Assembly: GCA_041191145.1 (NCBI GenBank)
Contig: JBEEPK010000047.1
Coordinates: 1 to 23,101 of the forward strand
Source: UBA961 sp041191145
Lineage (GTDB): Bacteria > Bacteroidota > Ignavibacteria > Kapaibacteriales > UBA961
Length of the DNA stretch: 23,101 bases
Reading direction: 5' to 3'
Under the pieces are notes generated by a model that saw only the letters and a list, made by a program, of their open reading frames with translations, made no database searches and was not told the origin of the DNA. Position numbers and translations under genes: made by a program. Below, in pieces: positions 7,884 to 16,531 of the stretch (position 1 is its first letter; every line of letters starts with the position of its first letter).

Positions 7884-8598
7884 GTTTTGCGATCACTTTT
7901 TTGATATGAAGAATATCTTCTGGTTTTCTCACAAATGACAAAGCCACATAATCCACGCCTTGTTCAACTGCGAATTTCACATCTTTTTTGTCTTTGTCAG
8001 ACATGGAAGGTTGACTCACTTTCACATTCGGAAGATTGATTCCTTTGCGAGATTTGAGTTTGCCGCCATTCAATACTGTTACATGAACAAAAGGAGCTTT
8101 CACTGATGTCACCGTCACTTTCATAAGTCCATCATCGAAAAGCATGACATCACCTTTCTTTACATCTTGAGCGATTTCTGGATATTCCACTGGAATGAAG
8201 TTCTTGGGAATTGATTCGCCTGATTTCTTTACTTTTTGTCTATCGGCTATTGCAAAACTTGCTCCTGTTTCAAGATCAATAACTTGATCTTTGAGATCTG
8301 CGACTCTGATTTTCGGACCTTGCAAATCAGCAACGATAGGAAGAAATATGCCCAGTTTTTTTTCGGCGGATCGAATGATATTGATATTCTCTAGATGCAC
8401 TTCATGTGAACCATGAGACATATTGAGTCTGAACCCATTTGCACCAGCTAAAACCAATTCAATGATTTTATTTTGCGATGCGATTGCCGGACCCATCGTA
8501 CAAAGAATCTTTGTGTTTTGATGTAGATGTTCCAAACGGTGATTTTTCACTGCATTACGCAATTGTTGTGTATTCGGTGAGAATTGTTTCTTTTTCAC
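7861..8598 (-). CDS. pyk: Pyruvate kinase, N-terminal part (5' fragment of a frameshifted gene)
   Basis: These 245 residues hold the N-terminal half of pyruvate kinase: TKILCTMGPA (from residue 29), RLNMSHG (57-63, binding phosphate and K+), DLQGPKIR (91-98), the B-domain, KGINLP and YVALSFVRKPED. The protein then ends prematurely at GGKQKD, just before the catalytic lysine of the KIE motif. There is a roughly 25-residue extension before the conserved start compared with short bacterial enzymes. The start codon is GTG, 4 nt after the murQ stop, with AAGGA 7 nt upstream. Together with the 3' fragment the gene spans 7092-8598, close to a normal full-length pyruvate kinase. Without the other half it cannot be catalytic. 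Confidence 0.9.
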   Translation of the reverse strand: MKKKQFSPNTQQLRNAVKNHRLEHLHQNTKILCTMGPAIASQNKIIELVLAGANGFRLNMSHGSHEVHLENINIIRSAEKKLGIFLPIVADLQGPKIRVADLKDQVIDLETGASFAIADRQKVKKSGESIPKNFIPVEYPEIAQDVKKGDVMLFDDGLMKVTVTSVKAPFVHVTVLNGGKLKSRKGINLPNVKVSQPSMSDKDKKDVKFAVEQGVDYVALSFVRKPEDILHIKKVIAKLGGKQKD

Positions 8599-8602
8599 TC
8601 TA

Positions 8603-9520
8603 TCATCCTTGTAGGGCAGTTTTTATAAATCCATCTGCATCTTGTAATTTTACTTTTGCAGTTTGAGCATCGATATCGGCAAGTAACATCATGAGTGCAG
8701 TCTTTACATGACCTTGAGCCAACTCGAGAACTTCACCTGCTTTATCATAGTCCACATCCGCTATTTCCATGATGATGCGTTTTGCTCTTTCACGCAATTT
8801 CGCATTTGTCAATTGTAGATCCACCATGATATTTCCATAACTTTTGCCGAGTCTAATCATTGATGCTGTTGTAAGCATATTCAGCACCATTTTTTGAGCA
8901 GTTCCGCTTTTCATTCGTGTTGAGCCGGCGATAACTTCGGGTCCAACATTTGGTGCAATCACAATTTCAGCCTCAACCCCGAGAGCATTGATTTGTTCTC
9001 TTGTATTCGTGGTCACCAGAATGGTATGACATCCCATTCTTCTTGCTTGGTCCAAAGCACCTCTCACAAATGGCGTTCTTCCTGATGCGGCGATTCCACA
9101 AATCACATCATTATGATTCACATGATTGTCCAGCAAAGACTGCGCACCAAATTCAACTGAATCTTCTGCACCCTCTTGTGCTTTGAACATTGCTTGTTCC
9201 CCGCCCGCGATGATGCCTTGCACCATTTCCGGATCGGTGCCAAATGTTGGCGGACATTCCGATGCATCAACGATGCCAAGTCTACCACTTGTTCCCGCGC
9301 CGACATAGAATAATCTACCACCGATTTTGAATTGTTCGGTGATGATATCGACCGCTTCTGTGATATGCTCGAGTTCATCTTTGATTGCCAATGCAACCAT
9401 TGCATCTTCGCTATTGATGAGCTCGAGTATTTCTGAAGTATTCATCAGATCGATGTCTTTCGATCGTTGATTTCTTTGCTCGGTGGCAAGATTCGATATT
9501 TCTTTGAAGAGTGAAGTCAT
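8603..9520 (-). CDS. murQ: N-acetylmuramic acid 6-phosphate etherase
   Basis: MurQ cleaves the D-lactyl ether of MurNAc-6-phosphate to GlcNAc-6-phosphate and D-lactate in the cytoplasm, a step of peptidoglycan recycling or MurNAc use. The 305-residue protein is full length for the family (E. coli about 298). Signatures are TEQRNQRSKDID near the N-terminus, the SIS-domain GAGTSGRLG followed by DASECPPTFG with Glu88 (matching the E. coli catalytic Glu83), GAEDS with Glu119 (E. coli Glu114), AASGRTPFV, and STRMKSGTAQKMVLNML. It lies 3 nt after the SDR gene and 4 nt before pyruvate kinase, in the same minus-strand run. No anmK, ampG or amidase gene is adjacent; a NagZ-like gene is at the far end of the window. 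Confidence 0.97.
   Translation of the reverse strand: MTSLFKEISNLATEQRNQRSKDIDLMNTSEILELINSEDAMVALAIKDELEHITEAVDIITEQFKIGGRLFYVGAGTSGRLGIVDASECPPTFGTDPEMVQGIIAGGEQAMFKAQEGAEDSVEFGAQSLLDNHVNHNDVICGIAASGRTPFVRGALDQARRMGCHTILVTTNTREQINALGVEAEIVIAPNVGPEVIAGSTRMKSGTAQKMVLNMLTTASMIRLGKSYGNIMVDLQLTNAKLRERAKRIIMEIADVDYDKAGEVLELAQGHVKTALMMLLADIDAQTAKVKLQDADGFIKTALQG
8606..8610 (-). promoter_or_regulatory. Ribosome binding site (AAGGA) for pyruvate kinase
   Basis: AAGGA on the minus strand sits 7 nt before the GTG at 8598, within the last codons of murQ (CAA GGA TGA). It supports the GTG start and translation directly after murQ. Confidence 0.6.
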
Positions 9521-9523
9521 GGC

Positions 9524-10288
9524 TTAATGTCTTGCGGCTCCGCCATCAACATTGATGGTTTGACCTGTGATGATTCCTGATGCCGGCAAAGCGAGAAATG
9601 CGACGAGATTCGCGATGTCTTCCGGTTCATCCGGACGCTGCACGGCTTGTTCCGGAAGAATATGTTCGAGTATGGTTTTTGACAATCGTACATCATTTGG
9701 TCTTTGCGTTGCTGTCAATCCCACCGTAATTGCATTGATCGTGATTCCATGTTTGCCAATCTCCGATGCGAGGGATCTCGTGAAACCTATCACGCCCATT
9801 TTTGCTGCAGCATAATGTGCGAGAAATGGCGTTCCAAGCCAAACGGTATTGGAAGACATCGTGATGATTCTCCCAAAATTTTTTGATTTCATAGTTGGAA
9901 GCACGGCTTGCGTGACAAGAAATAAACTTGTCAGATTGATTTCCATCATTCGACTCCATTGTTCATGAGTGATCAATTCCAATGGCGCTTCATCATAAAT
10001 ACCGACATTATGCACGAGAATATCAATTGTTCCGAATTCCTTCAGCGTAGCATCTATCAATGCTTGCACATCTTCGGGCTTTGTGCAATCGGCTTTCACG
10101 GTGAGTGCCCTTCCACCTGCTTGACGCACTTTTTCAGCTGTCTCACTTGCATCTGCCAAATCCGCGATTACGACGATGGCACCTTCTTCGGCAAGGCGTT
10201 CACAAAATGCACTGCCATTGCCAAAAGCGGCACCGGTGACGATTGCCACGCGATCTTTCAGACCATGTTCAAATTCATGTATTTTCAT
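9524..10288 (-). CDS. SDR-family NAD(P)-dependent oxidoreductase
   Basis: This is a 254-residue classical short-chain dehydrogenase/reductase, FabG-like in length and layout. The dinucleotide motif TGAAFGNG starts at Thr18, Asp43 follows strand 2, and the structural NNAG motif appears as the variant HNVG. Catalytic residues are Asn118, Ser146, Tyr159 and Lys163 (YAAAK), with the usual 13-residue Ser-Tyr spacing. The C-terminus ITGQTINVDGG is typical of SDRs. The substrate cannot be told from sequence; FabG itself is unlikely because no fatty-acid synthesis genes are near. AAAGG precedes the ATG. It is 14 nt downstream of xerC and 3 nt upstream of murQ. Confidence 0.9.
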   Translation of the reverse strand: MKIHEFEHGLKDRVAIVTGAAFGNGSAFCERLAEEGAIVVIADLADASETAEKVRQAGGRALTVKADCTKPEDVQALIDATLKEFGTIDILVHNVGIYDEAPLELITHEQWSRMMEINLTSLFLVTQAVLPTMKSKNFGRIITMSSNTVWLGTPFLAHYAAAKMGVIGFTRSLASEIGKHGITINAITVGLTATQRPNDVRLSKTILEHILPEQAVQRPDEPEDIANLVAFLALPASGIITGQTINVDGGAARH

Positions 10289-10302
10289 TGTGACCTTTCA
10301 TT

Positions 10303-11214
10303 TTATGCTCTTGGATGAGCTTTTTGATATGCTTGTTTGAGTCTGTCAACAGACACATGCGTATAAACCTGTGTTGCAGATAGAGAGCTATGTCCGAGCA
10401 TTTCACTCACGGAACTGATATCGGCTCCATTGTCGAGTAAATGCGTTGCGAAGGTATGTCGCAATACATGCGGACTTTTCTGCGGTGATTCCGTGATGGG
10501 ATTCATCGCTCTTTTGATAATGCGATAGACAACAGCAGGATTCATCACTTTGCCTCTATCGCTTAGAAAGACTTTTCCTTCCGGCTTGGCTGTCTTCATG
10601 GAAACAAGTTCACCTCGTGTTTCGAGATATCTCTCGATTGCTTCCTTTGCTTTTTGTCCAATCGGAACAATGCGTTCTTTCTTGCCTTTACCCATCACAC
10701 GCACTGTTCCTGCTGATAAGTCAATATTCAGCATCGGGAGTTGAATCAATTCACTCACGCGCAATCCGGAACTGTATAACAATTCCGCCATGGCTATATT
10801 TCTTGCTCCGGCAGGTGAATTCGGCTCAAATGATTCCATGAGCAATTCAATTTCACCGGGCTGAAGAAATGAAGGTAATTTCTTCTCCGCTTTCGGCGTG
10901 GATACAATCGCTGCGGGATTGCGATCGATCCACGATTGCCGATAAGCGAATTTAAAGAATGATTTTACCGCCGAAATTTTCACTTTAATTGATTTTTTGG
11001 CCAATCCGCGATCATGCAGATAACCCAAGAAAGGTCGTATATCTGCTGATTCTATGGCATTTATTTCAGGAATTACGCCATATTCCGCAAGAAAATACTC
11101 CTGAAATTCAAGCAAGGCGCATTGATATGTTTCAATCGTATGCGGGGAATATCCTTTCTGCAATTCACATGCCGAAAGGAAATGTCTGAGCGCTTCTTGA
11201 AAATTCATGGACAT
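10303..11214 (-). CDS. xerC: Tyrosine recombinase XerC/XerD
   Basis: This is a 303-residue site-specific recombinase that resolves chromosome dimers at dif. The N-terminal SAM-like core-binding domain (SPHTIETYQ, then LAKKSIKVKISAVKSFF) is followed by the catalytic domain with all expected residues: Arg152 (YSSGLRVSEL), Lys176 (GKGKKER), His249 and Arg252 (HVLRHTFATHLL), His275 (LGHSS) and Tyr284 (QVYTHV). The C-terminus AHPRA is typical of Xer proteins. The YSSGLRVSE and NPAAIVSTPKAEKKLP stretches look more like XerC than XerD, though a paralogue elsewhere would be needed to decide. No phage genes or attachment sites flank it, so it is a housekeeping Xer. The ATGs at 11214 and 11208 are both possible starts. 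Confidence 0.9.
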   Translation of the reverse strand: MSMNFQEALRHFLSACELQKGYSPHTIETYQCALLEFQEYFLAEYGVIPEINAIESADIRPFLGYLHDRGLAKKSIKVKISAVKSFFKFAYRQSWIDRNPAAIVSTPKAEKKLPSFLQPGEIELLMESFEPNSPAGARNIAMAELLYSSGLRVSELIQLPMLNIDLSAGTVRVMGKGKKERIVPIGQKAKEAIERYLETRGELVSMKTAKPEGKVFLSDRGKVMNPAVVYRIIKRAMNPITESPQKSPHVLRHTFATHLLDNGADISSVSEMLGHSSLSATQVYTHVSVDRLKQAYQKAHPRA

Positions 11215-11264
11215 GATATAATCACAGATACTGAGGTTATTATTCCTACAAAAATCACGCCATG

Positions 11265-11293
11265 AATAAAAAAGGCGGTAATAATACCGCCTT
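11265..11293 (-). terminator. Rho-independent terminator of the giant surface-protein gene
   Basis: A perfect 9-bp GC-rich inverted repeat (aaggcggta, loop ttat, taccgcctt on the minus strand) occupies 11272-11293 and ends in a run of six T. It lies about 40 nt after the stop of the gene at 11331-16187. On the plus strand no T run follows, so it works in one direction only. It separates that transcript from the xerC run. Confidence 0.92.
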
Positions 11294-11330
11294 GATGAAG
11301 CACATTTGTAAGAATCAGAGTATTATTACA

Positions 11331-14300
11331 CTATTCACTAATGAGAATGACTTTAGCGATGGTGAATAAATCAGTCAATACTCTCACGATATAGGTCCCC
11401 GGTGTGAAATTTCCGGCTTGATATGTAATGGATTTTCTATCAATGATACCCAAATCATCTTCTTGAATCAATTGTCCTTTGAGATTATAGATTTGCAATC
11501 TTGTTTGAGAAATTGTAGGATTCAAGATTGAGATTTCCAATTCACTTCCTTTCTGAATAAATTTAAAAGGGGAAAAATCATCTTGAAATGCGCCTTCAAT
11601 GGTGAATGTATTCTTGGCCGGCAGCACAGTTATGCAACCGACACTCATCGCTTTGACCTCAATTTCAGTTTTAATGATACTATCAATCTGTTGAGTAACA
11701 TTCATCGGAATCGATATGATGTCACCGGACTTATCAATCAATGTCGTTGCGCCTACTGCCTCAATGGTCAAATAAATCTCACCTTCCTTAATCAAACGGG
11801 CATTCACAATGCGATAATTTGCATTCGCATATGCACCAGCAAGAGAGATTTCATTCACACTGGGAGAAAAGATATCAGGATCATAATGAAATGTCAATGG
11901 CAAGGAGCGAACATTCGCAATAGAACTTGGCGCAGTCTTCAATCCAATATCAAAGTTCGTTTTAGTACTTGTTGAAAGTGTTGTACTATTTTTCACTTCT
12001 AATGTTGTGATATATGTAACTGAAAGACCTACAATATCAACATACACTGTATCATCCACTGTTGGACCTACTACGCCCATTTGAACGGTGCGGGAACCAG
12101 GAGCGCCTACAGGGCTGAAGCCTATCTTCACATTACGGGTCTCATCAAGCTCAAGATTTGTTGCAAGCAAGGCTGCCTTTGAAGTTGCATCAATCACGAA
12201 TTCTGTCGCTGTCGCCGGATTGATGAACACATTCAATACAGGGAACTTCACATTACCAATATTCTTAATGGTCGCTATGATATCTCCACTAGAACCTACG
12301 CAAATATTATTGACACTGCCACCCTTCGGATCAATCTTTGGATCAGGACGGAATGGATCAATTCCAAAGCCTGTCCATTTGTTGATGATTGCTGGATTAG
12401 AGGCATCACTTTCGATTTGAACTTCGGCCATTGCCCGACCAAATTTCTGCGCCTGAAACTCTGCTTGGAATTCCAAATAGTCACCTTTTTTTAATACTCG
12501 AGGAAGCATCAAACTTGGTTTACTATACTTGAAGCCCTCAGTACCATATCTTGCATTCGTTTCACTGATAGATCCGGGCGATACAGATAAAATATCCGTG
12601 ATAATCACATCATCGGAGTAGTCTGCACCTGCGCCATCCAATGTTCCTATATTGGTAATTCGTATCATCTTGCGATTCGCCGGCTTGACATTACCTTGAA
12701 TAATCGTTGAATCGAAATCATAATCTTGAGTCTGCAATTGGCCAATAATACCTGCTCCACGAAGTGGTGGATCAGTTGGAACACTGGTGCCCAAATCTGT
12801 TTCAAAGGTCACTACCAAATTGTCATTGCCGATAACTGTTGGGCTAAAGGCTGCTTCTACTTCAATAACCTGATTCGGTTGCAATGTCATGCCATTAAAG
12901 ACATTCTTGTCAAATGCAAAGTCTGCATCAGGTAAAGAAGATGACAAAATACGGATAGGACCATTACCGATATTCTCAAGGATAATACCTTTCCTATCTA
13001 CATAAGGGCCATTACCTATCCGCTTTCTTCCCCAGTCTGCACCTCGTGCCAAAAGACTACCTTCGATACCTCTTCCTTTTAGTTCGCCAATGCTGTCACG
13101 TGTGCGTGCATCACTGGAGAATACAATCGCTTCTGTATGATTGACTGCATCTACTGCTGTGAATTCCACCTCAAATACTCTTGAAAAATTTGGTTCTAGA
13201 ATTAATGGATTTTGAGCATCAATAACTGGCCAATTCACCAAGCGGAATACAGCAGGATCTTTTGGAATTGTGTAACCGGTAATGGTGAGAGTAGCATCTC
13301 CTTCATTCTTTACGATCAATGGCTGGATAATTTTCGTACCTTTTCTTATTGTACCAAAGTCGATATCACTGACAGATATCACTTGCCCTATAATTCCGGT
13401 ACCACGCAGAGGAGGATTAGTTGATTCGGTTTTTCCTAAATCAGTTTCAAAGGTCACTATCAAACTATCATTACCAATAATGGTTGGGCTAAAGATTGCT
13501 TTTACTTCAATTGACTGATTTGGTTGCAAGGTCATACCATTAAATATGTTCTTGTCAAAAACAAAATCAGTATCAGGTAAGGAAGATGACAAAATCCGAA
13601 TCGAATCATTACCAATATTTTCAAGAATAATCCCTTTTGGATCTAAATATGGACCATAATCAGCACGCTTTCTTCCCCAGTCTGCTCCGCGTGCTATGAG
13701 TTTACCTTCAATACCATTACCTTGGAGTTCTACAATGCTGTCTTGTGTTCGTGCATTACTATGAAATACAAGTGATTCATTATATTCTAGAGGATTAACT
13801 GCAGTAAACTCAATTTCAAATTCTCGATTTTCATTAGGGCGAAGCATTAGTGGATTTTTCGAATTTATTACAGGCCAGTTCACTAAACGAAACACCGTAG
13901 AATCTTTCGACAGAGTATGTCCAGTGATTGTCAAACTCATATCACCTTCATTCGTAACAATCAATGAACGAATTACCTTAGCACCTCTCTTGATAGTGCC
14001 AAAGTCTATATTGCTGACATTTAATACTGGTTCCCCAATAAATGCCTTTAAAGTACCTTTAGCTACAATAACACAACTATCTTGCAGTAAAAGTGTATCT
14101 CTAAATTCTCCCTTCGTCATATTCTTAAAACTTATCTGCAAACTCACTTTACCGCCTGGAGGAATTTCAATTGGAAAACTTGTATTCAATATTGTAAACC
14201 CTTGACCTCCATTCTTGAGATTTATGTTTTTTACAATTACAGTTGTGTTGGTATCCTTATTAACAAGATCTATTGATTTTGATAGTTGTTCTCCAATTTG

Positions 14301-16187
14301 ACATTCTCCAAAGTCTGTATCTTTATTTATAATATCGACTGGAAGTGCTGTATACTTCACTTCGATGATTGTATCATTACCGGCACGATCTACAAAAGCA
14401 ATACATGCACGAGCATCTTTTGAGGGATCGATTACTGTTAATGACCAATCTGTACCGACTGTTGTTCCAGCAATGAATGTACGATTCTTGTCAAAATCAA
14501 ATTCATAATTATAGCTGGAATCCAAATCCATATAGATCAAGGCAAGATTAGAGCGGAAATTTGTATCATCTGGTTTGTCTGTCACATTTGCAATACCGCT
14601 ACCATCATCGCCTACAACAGAACCATCACATAATACTTTCCATTTGGGATTGGGACTTAATGTATCTTGCTTCTCCAAATCTACCAATGCGACAGATGTT
14701 GGGAAACCATATGAGTCATAATTTGAAAAACCATAGGCATAGGCTGCGAATGGAGCGCTTGAACGGATGCGAAACAAACCATCACCACTCAATTGAAGCC
14801 GCTTCATGGAATATGTCTTGCCTCTTACAGGAACTGCAAATTTGAAGCCTGGAGCAGGACCAAATTGAACGCTTACTTTTTTCCAAGTGAATTTGCCATT
14901 GACGACTGTTGCGAATTCAAGATCATCAGGAATAGCGCCATCAGAAGTATTCTCATAGATAAGATTAACATATTGACGCGTAAATGGAAGAGTACCACCT
15001 TTTGCATATGGTGTTGCGAATACAATCTCTTTTTGGTATTGCTCAAGTGGGGTCAAAACCATTTGGAATGGATCGCTCACCACATTATCATCTGTTTGAC
15101 CAGGATTATAGAGCATCACATAAATTGGCTTATCAGCCGAAACCACTTTACAAGGTGTGCCACCTTGATTTAATAAATCATTTAGACTACCATCAAAAGC
15201 ACGTCGCTCAATAAATGCATCACCTTCACCGCGTGAATTGAGCGTAAGACGCATCCAATCTTGGCCATCACGGTAAACCTTTGTATCCTTTTCTTTGGCA
15301 AAAATTCGAATCACCGGTGCCTTTTGGCGGCCAAAAATCGGGGTCACATGATATTCCTTACCCCACGTAAATGTTGGTAATTCCATCTCGCTCATATAGT
15401 CACATGCATATACACCCGAAGGAACATTCGCGCATTGATTACCTGAGATTACTCCAACAGGCTTATTTGATTTTACTAAAGAACCTGCAACATCACCGGC
15501 AGCGCCATTATTAGCAAAACAAACAACATCACCTTTATTCATGCTGAATGTTGCTTTTTGACCTTTTCTCAAGCCACCAGTGGTTTTAGAACCTGAAGTT
15601 CCACCCATCGTGAAGGTAATCTCAGTATCATCATATGCAGCTACAATATTACTCAAGGAAGGTAACTCATATGTTGAACCTGCCGCAGCGTATTGTGGAT
15701 ATGATGCAACGACGTATTCAGTACCAAATACACTCACGGGTATAGCCAAAAATCCATCGGAAGTATATTGATAGCGCGTCATGCCATACACTATGATTGG
15801 TGCTTTTGATTTTACATGAACAGCAGCTTTTTGATATACTTGTTCAACAGGTGCAACTTGTTTTGCATCTTTAATATATGGCTGGCCAATATTTGGTGAA
15901 AGCCGAAATTCAATGACATCATTAGGGACCGTGAATTTAGAAACACTATAGCCTTTCCCCTCAACCTCAACGACAACTTCTTGCCTCACACCAGAAGCAA
16001 CAAAAATGCGGAGTGAGTTATCACCACCTGGAGACTCTTCATCATAGCAAGGAGGAAAGGAAAGATAATACTCAGTACCCGCATTGGATCCTGCGAGCAA
16101 AGAAGGTAATTTTTTGATATTGACATCGCCTGCTAAGGCAGAAATGGTCATCAAAAAGAACATAAACACACGAAACATTGATTTCAT
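11331..16187 (-). CDS. Giant secreted protein: IgGFc-binding domain, ASH-like repeats, cohesin-like domain, T9SS tail
   Basis: The frame extends to 16235, but I place the start at the ATG at 16187, giving 1618 residues that begin with a clear Sec signal peptide (MKSMFRVFMFFLMTISALAG). Residues about 120-505 match the IgGFc-binding N-terminal domain: VYGMTRYQYTSDGFLAIPV, GTEYVVASYP, DDTEITFT, and the paired cysteines in GNQCANVPSGVYACDYM (Cys252, Cys262), then TWGKEYHVTP. A beta domain (about 505-610) and an ASH-like module (about 615-715) follow, then two near-identical 215-residue blocks (721-1150), further ASH-like modules, a cohesin-like domain (about 1393-1533) and a T9SS type A tail ending TPGTYIVRV...VILISE. 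It is probably a surface adhesin or matrix protein. The domain name does not imply antibody binding here. It is transcribed alone, with its own terminator. Confidence 0.9.
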   Translation of the reverse strand: MKSMFRVFMFFLMTISALAGDVNIKKLPSLLAGSNAGTEYYLSFPPCYDEESPGGDNSLRIFVASGVRQEVVVEVEGKGYSVSKFTVPNDVIEFRLSPNIGQPYIKDAKQVAPVEQVYQKAAVHVKSKAPIIVYGMTRYQYTSDGFLAIPVSVFGTEYVVASYPQYAAAGSTYELPSLSNIVAAYDDTEITFTMGGTSGSKTTGGLRKGQKATFSMNKGDVVCFANNGAAGDVAGSLVKSNKPVGVISGNQCANVPSGVYACDYMSEMELPTFTWGKEYHVTPIFGRQKAPVIRIFAKEKDTKVYRDGQDWMRLTLNSRGEGDAFIERRAFDGSLNDLLNQGGTPCKVVSADKPIYVMLYNPGQTDDNVVSDPFQMVLTPLEQYQKEIVFATPYAKGGTLPFTRQYVNLIYENTSDGAIPDDLEFATVVNGKFTWKKVSVQFGPAPGFKFAVPVRGKTYSMKRLQLSGDGLFRIRSSAPFAAYAYGFSNYDSYGFPTSVALVDLEKQDTLSPNPKWKVLCDGSVVGDDGSGIANVTDKPDDTNFRSNLALIYMDLDSSYNYEFDFDKNRTFIAGTTVGTDWSLTVIDPSKDARACIAFVDRAGNDTIIEVKYTALPVDIINKDTDFGECQIGEQLSKSIDLVNKDTNTTVIVKNINLKNGGQGFTILNTSFPIEIPPGGKVSLQISFKNMTKGEFRDTLLLQDSCVIVAKGTLKAFIGEPVLNVSNIDFGTIKRGAKVIRSLIVTNEGDMSLTITGHTLSKDSTVFRLVNWPVINSKNPLMLRPNENREFEIEFTAVNPLEYNESLVFHSNARTQDSIVELQGNGIEGKLIARGADWGRKRADYGPYLDPKGIILENIGNDSIRILSSSLPDTDFVFDKNIFNGMTLQPNQSIEVKAIFSPTIIGNDSLIVTFETDLGKTESTNPPLRGTGIIGQVISVSDIDFGTIRKGTKIIQPLIVKNEGDATLTITGYTIPKDPAVFRLVNWPVIDAQNPLILEPNFSRVFEVEFTAVDAVNHTEAIVFSSDARTRDSIGELKGRGIEGSLLARGADWGRKRIGNGPYVDRKGIILENIGNGPIRILSSSLPDADFAFDKNVFNGMTLQPNQVIEVEAAFSPTVIGNDNLVVTFETDLGTSVPTDPPLRGAGIIGQLQTQDYDFDSTIIQGNVKPANRKMIRITNIGTLDGAGADYSDDVIITDILSVSPGSISETNARYGTEGFKYSKPSLMLPRVLKKGDYLEFQAEFQAQKFGRAMAEVQIESDASNPAIINKWTGFGIDPFRPDPKIDPKGGSVNNICVGSSGDIIATIKNIGNVKFPVLNVFINPATATEFVIDATSKAALLATNLELDETRNVKIGFSPVGAPGSRTVQMGVVGPTVDDTVYVDIVGLSVTYITTLEVKNSTTLSTSTKTNFDIGLKTAPSSIANVRSLPLTFHYDPDIFSPSVNEISLAGAYANANYRIVNARLIKEGEIYLTIEAVGATTLIDKSGDIISIPMNVTQQIDSIIKTEIEVKAMSVGCITVLPAKNTFTIEGAFQDDFSPFKFIQKGSELEISILNPTISQTRLQIYNLKGQLIQEDDLGIIDRKSITYQAGNFTPGTYIVRVLTDLFTIAKVILISE
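12738..13382 (-). repeat. Intragenic tandem repeat, copy 2 (645 nt, 215 codons)
   Basis: The second copy encodes residues 936-1150, from VSDIDFGTIRKG to PPLRGAGIIG. By eye roughly two thirds to three quarters of residues match copy 1, and many DNA stretches are nearly the same (for example the positions after 12841 and 13486). The exact ends are arbitrary within the head-to-tail array. Confidence 0.9.
13383..14027 (-). repeat. Intragenic tandem repeat, copy 1 (645 nt, 215 codons)
   Basis: The first copy encodes residues 721-935 of the giant protein, from VSNIDFGTIKRG to PPLRGTGIIG. Each copy carries one ASH-like module (IDFGTI...IVTNEGD...LTITG) and a second module (ARGADWGRKR...KGIILENIGN...ILSSSLPD...NGMTLQPNQ). 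It aligns with copy 2 without gaps at a fixed offset of 645 nt. Confidence 0.9.
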
Positions 16188-16531
16188 GCTTCGAACCCCA
16201 AAAAGTGAATAAGAACTTGATAAAATAGGGAACAAGCTATATCATGAAACATCTCCAATACCCTTTGATTGATTGAATGTTCGATTGAATTTGATCCCCG
16301 ATATACCCATATCAGATTCATCAAATCCCCAAAGCTTCCTTCCCTCGCGTTTAGGACGAGACAAAAATAGAAAAATCTCACTCTTTCCCGGCAAGGTTTC
16401 TCTCACTATATCAGCATCATGGATTGATGCATACTGTTTATGTAATACCATGATTTGTAGCGTTTGACAGCCAAGATTCTCCCTCCAATTTCGCATATTG
16501 CATCCCGAATCATCAATCCGGAAATTAAATC
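16188..16531. other. Divergent intergenic region between the giant surface-protein gene and the carboxylase gene
   Basis: This is the only gap over 300 nt in the window. It must hold the promoters for both flanking genes, but I found no convincing pair of -35/-10 or Bacteroidota -33/-7 elements; a TTGACA at 16464 on the plus strand has no matching -10 at normal spacing. Visible elements are a direct repeat GATTGAAT at 16271-16278 and 16283-16290 (12 nt apart), a 6-bp inverted repeat gcatca/tgatgc at 16414-16430, and a minus-strand ORF of 84 codons (16242-16496) with ATG and a GGGA upstream. That ORF has no recognisable family and may be chance. Confidence 0.5.

Noticed and set aside
10303..11214. 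Tyrosine recombinase as an integrase marking a mobile element
   Set aside because: Length, motifs and the AHPRA terminus are those of housekeeping Xer; there are no phage or conjugation genes, no tRNA and no flanking repeats.
14793..15173. 126-codon plus-strand ORF opposite the giant gene
   Set aside because: It overlaps the IgGFc-binding coding region antisense and has no ribosome binding site or family resemblance.
16464..16499. TTGACA-type -35 promoter for the carboxylase gene
   Set aside because: The nearest -10-like hexamer (CATATT) is 24 nt away, well outside normal spacing.
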